Assembly (NCBI RefSeq): GCF_006715485.1
Contig: NZ_VFNH01000001.1
Span: 1,922,001 to 1,986,000, forward strand
Reading direction: 5' to 3'
Source: Herbaspirillum sp. SJZ107
Lineage (GTDB): Bacteria; Pseudomonadota; Gammaproteobacteria; Burkholderiales; Burkholderiaceae_D
Length of the DNA stretch: 64,000 nt
Shown here: positions 62,230 to 64,000 of the stretch, in pieces
How the letters are laid out: every line of letters begins with the position of its first letter
Position numbering within the stretch: position 1 is the first letter of the stretch
Notes under the pieces: model-generated
The model's database searches: none
The model's input: only the letters and a program-made list of their open reading frames with translations
Told to the model about the DNA's origin: nothing
Translations under genes and position numbers: made by a program

Positions 62230-63546
62230 ATGGATTCTTCCCGCACCACATTCGATAGCACCTTCGACGCGATTGTCGTCGGCACCGGCCCCGGCGGCGC
62301 CAGCACCGGCCGCGAACTGGCGCGCAGCGGCGCCCGCGTGCTGTTCCTCGAACAGGGCGACGCGGCGCCCATCGCCGGCACCCTCACCCAGATGGCGGCG
62401 CGCGCCGCGGTGCCCGGCAAGGGTGCCTTCCTGCACCGCGACCTGTCGCTGCTGGTACGCGCATTGACCACCGGCGGCACCTCCACCATCAACTTCGCCA
62501 CCGCCGCGCCGCCGCCGGCCGCCCTGTTCGCGGCGCACGGCATCGACCTGGCACCCGCCCTGGATGCCTGGCACGCCGAACTGCCGCTCGGCCCATTGCC
62601 CGATACGCTGGTCGGCCCGATGGCGGCGCGCATCATGGATGCCGCGCGCAGCCTGGGCCAAGACTGGCACAAGCTCGACAAGATGATCCGTCCCGCCGCC
62701 TGCCGCAGCGGCTGCTGGCGCTGCGTCTACGGCTGCCCGTTCGGCGCCAAGTGGAGCGCGCGCGAGCTGGTCGACGACGCCGTCAAGGCCGGCGCCGTGC
62801 TGCAGGCGCGCGCGCGCGTCACGCGCCTGCTGGTGCGCGAGGGCCGCGCTGCCGGCGTCGATGCCGTGGTCGACGGTAGGCCGCGCAGCTTTCCGGCGCC
62901 GCTGGTGGTGCTGGCGGCCGGCGGCATCGGCAGCCCGCGCCTGCTGGCGGCCTCCGGCCTGATGGACGGGCCGGCGGCCTTCTTCAGCGATCCGGTGGTG
63001 GCGGTGATGGGCAGCGTCGACGGCATCGAGGACGGCGGCAAGGAAGTGCCGATGGCGGCCGGCATGCACCACGGTGCAGACGGCATCGCCTATGCCGACC
63101 TGACCTTGCCGGGCCCGATGTACCAGGCTTTCGCGGCCCAGGCCGGGCGCTTCGACCGCCTGTTCGCGCATGCGCACACGCTCAGCATCATGGTCAAGAT
63201 CCGCGATGAAGTCGGCGGGCGCATCGGCCCGCGCTGGGTCGACAAGACCCTGCAGCCGCCAGACCGCCGCAAGTTCGACCAGGGTATCGGGCTGGCGCGC
63301 GCCGTGCTCGAGCGTGCCGGTGCGCGCCACATCTTCGCCAGCCACCACTTCGCCGCGCATCCGGGTGGCAGCGTGGCGATCGGCGAACGGGTCGGCAGCG
63401 ACCTGCAGACGGCGGTGCCCGGATTGTATGTCTGCGACGCCTCGGTGATTCCCGGGCCCTGGGGGCTGCCGCCGACGCTGACCCTGCTGTGCCTCGGCCG
63501 CCGCCTGGGCTGGCAACTAGCGGGAATTGATCAGAAGCAATATTGA
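62230..63546 (+). CDS. GMC-family FAD oxidoreductase
   Basis: The 438-residue enzyme opens with the FAD-binding VVGTGPGGASTGRELARSGARVLFLEQG and has a C-terminal GMC block (HHFAAHPGGS, CDASVIPGPWG). A cysteine cluster, CxxxCxxCxxxC, lies in RSGCWRCVYGCPFGAKW (about 158-177), similar to long-chain alcohol oxidases and some cholesterol-oxidase-like enzymes. It probably oxidises an alcohol with FAD. The length is short for the family (500-600), so the substrate domain may be reduced. No signal peptide is seen. The substrate is unknown. Confidence 0.85.
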   Translation: MDSSRTTFDSTFDAIVVGTGPGGASTGRELARSGARVLFLEQGDAAPIAGTLTQMAARAAVPGKGAFLHRDLSLLVRALTTGGTSTINFATAAPPPAALFAAHGIDLAPALDAWHAELPLGPLPDTLVGPMAARIMDAARSLGQDWHKLDKMIRPAACRSGCWRCVYGCPFGAKWSARELVDDAVKAGAVLQARARVTRLLVREGRAAGVDAVVDGRPRSFPAPLVVLAAGGIGSPRLLAASGLMDGPAAFFSDPVVAVMGSVDGIEDGGKEVPMAAGMHHGADGIAYADLTLPGPMYQAFAAQAGRFDRLFAHAHTLSIMVKIRDEVGGRIGPRWVDKTLQPPDRRKFDQGIGLARAVLERAGARHIFASHHFAAHPGGSVAIGERVGSDLQTAVPGLYVCDASVIPGPWGLPPTLTLLCLGRRLGWQLAGIDQKQY

Positions 63547-63675
63547 TTCCACGGTTACGCTTTGGAACAATCTCCAATCGTGCGCGGGCCAAGTCGTTGG
63601 TAATATTGCTTCACCAGCTTGATCTTTTGACAAAAGCGGAATAATCAAAAAGCGACATTTGATAAGGAGCGCAAC

Positions 63676-64000
63676 ATGAAACAGACCACCCTGCTGAACA
63701 AAGCCACCCTGTCGGGCCTGATGCTGGCCGTTGCCGTGCTGGCCACCGGCTGCCACAAGGCTGACAACACCAACACCAACACCGGCATGGGCCCTGCCCA
63801 GTCCGCAGGCAAGGCCGTCGACGACTCGGCCGCCAACGCTGCCGCCACCGCGCGTGAAGCCGGTGCCGACGCCAAGGCCGCTGCCCAGGACGCCGCCGCC
63901 AACACCGCCGCCGCGGCCGACCGCGCAGGCGACAAGATGGAAGCCGCAGCTGACCGCGCGGGCGACAAGGCCGCTGCCGCTGCCGACCGTGCTGGCGACA
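63676..64000 (+). CDS. Repeat-rich small lipoprotein, truncated by the window edge
   Basis: The N-terminus has a lipoprotein signal with LATGC (cysteine about 26), so it is lipidated and membrane-anchored. After it the sequence is almost entirely Ala, Asp, Lys, Gly and Arg, with the motif AADRAGDKAAAA repeated about every 12 residues, predicted to form a long amphipathic helix. This resembles small stress or YtxH/LEA-like lipoproteins, but no family is certain. The start follows AAGGAG. The 3' end is outside the window. Confidence 0.75.
   Translation, partial: MKQTTLLNKATLSGLMLAVAVLATGCHKADNTNTNTGMGPAQSAGKAVDDSAANAAATAREAGADAKAAAQDAAANTAAAADRAGDKMEAAADRAGDKAAAAADRAGD

Noticed and set aside
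1..64000. Mobile elements, prophage or integrated plasmid
   Set aside because: No transposase, integrase or phage gene was recognised, and no tRNA with duplicated ends was seen.

Overview
The window looks like chromosome from a high-GC betaproteobacterium of the Oxalobacteraceae, most like Massilia/Telluria/Duganella. This is inferred from gene content (large TonB-dependent receptor, a Weimberg pathway, many secreted glycoside hydrolases) and not from a marker gene. No rRNA, tRNA, CRISPR array, prophage or insertion sequence was seen by eye.

The centre (about 7.4-47.6 kb) is a plant cell-wall utilisation region aimed at acetylated glucuronoxylan and mannan. Secreted enzymes: GH9 glucanase (8488-10233), GH26 mannanase with a CE2-type acetyl esterase and a GH35 enzyme (15176-19227), GH3 beta-xylosidase/glucosidase (34256-36655), GH67 alpha-glucuronidase and GH10 xylanase (38411-41864), GH115 alpha-glucuronidase and an SGNH esterase (41921-46142), and a polysaccharide deacetylase (7413-8345). 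A TonB-dependent receptor (19759-22818) probably imports oligosaccharides. A compact minus-strand operon runs GH3, xylX, xylB, lactonase, xylD, xylF, xylG, xylH (36655 to 25656). It carries D-xylose uptake and the Weimberg oxidation of xylose up to alpha-ketoglutarate semialdehyde. The last enzyme, an alpha-ketoglutarate-semialdehyde dehydrogenase (22917-24497), sits beside uronate dehydrogenase (24602-25411). With glucarate dehydratase (46243-47610) these start the oxidative glucuronate route, which ends at the same semialdehyde. Xylan backbone and side chains would therefore both drain into the TCA cycle. A LacI-family regulator (37015-38211) lies inside the region. Two kinds of repeated operator-like palindrome (AATCGATT core, and xyl-box-like TGTTNGCGCNAACA) recur at the promoters of these genes.

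Flanks: on the left are a truncated SDR, a zinc-metallopeptidase-like protein, a DUF5694 protein, a DUF5710 protein and a tauD/ABC operon of the aliphatic-sulfonate type. Inside the sugar region are a flavin-dependent halogenase, a single-domain response regulator and a PAS-GGDEF-EAL protein. On the right are cheV, an Lrp-type regulator divergent from dadA-dadX (D-alanine catabolism), a sulfite-oxidase-like gene whose Tat signal is out of frame with its body, a small ribbon-helix-helix-like protein, an RND efflux pair, DNA polymerase II with a DUF455 ferritin-like partner, a degenerate receiver protein, a GMC oxidoreductase and a truncated repeat-rich lipoprotein.

Four large inverted-repeat elements of one family, plus one degenerate copy, lie between genes. 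Two of them lie inside operons. All functions are read from sequence motifs and family knowledge; no search was run.
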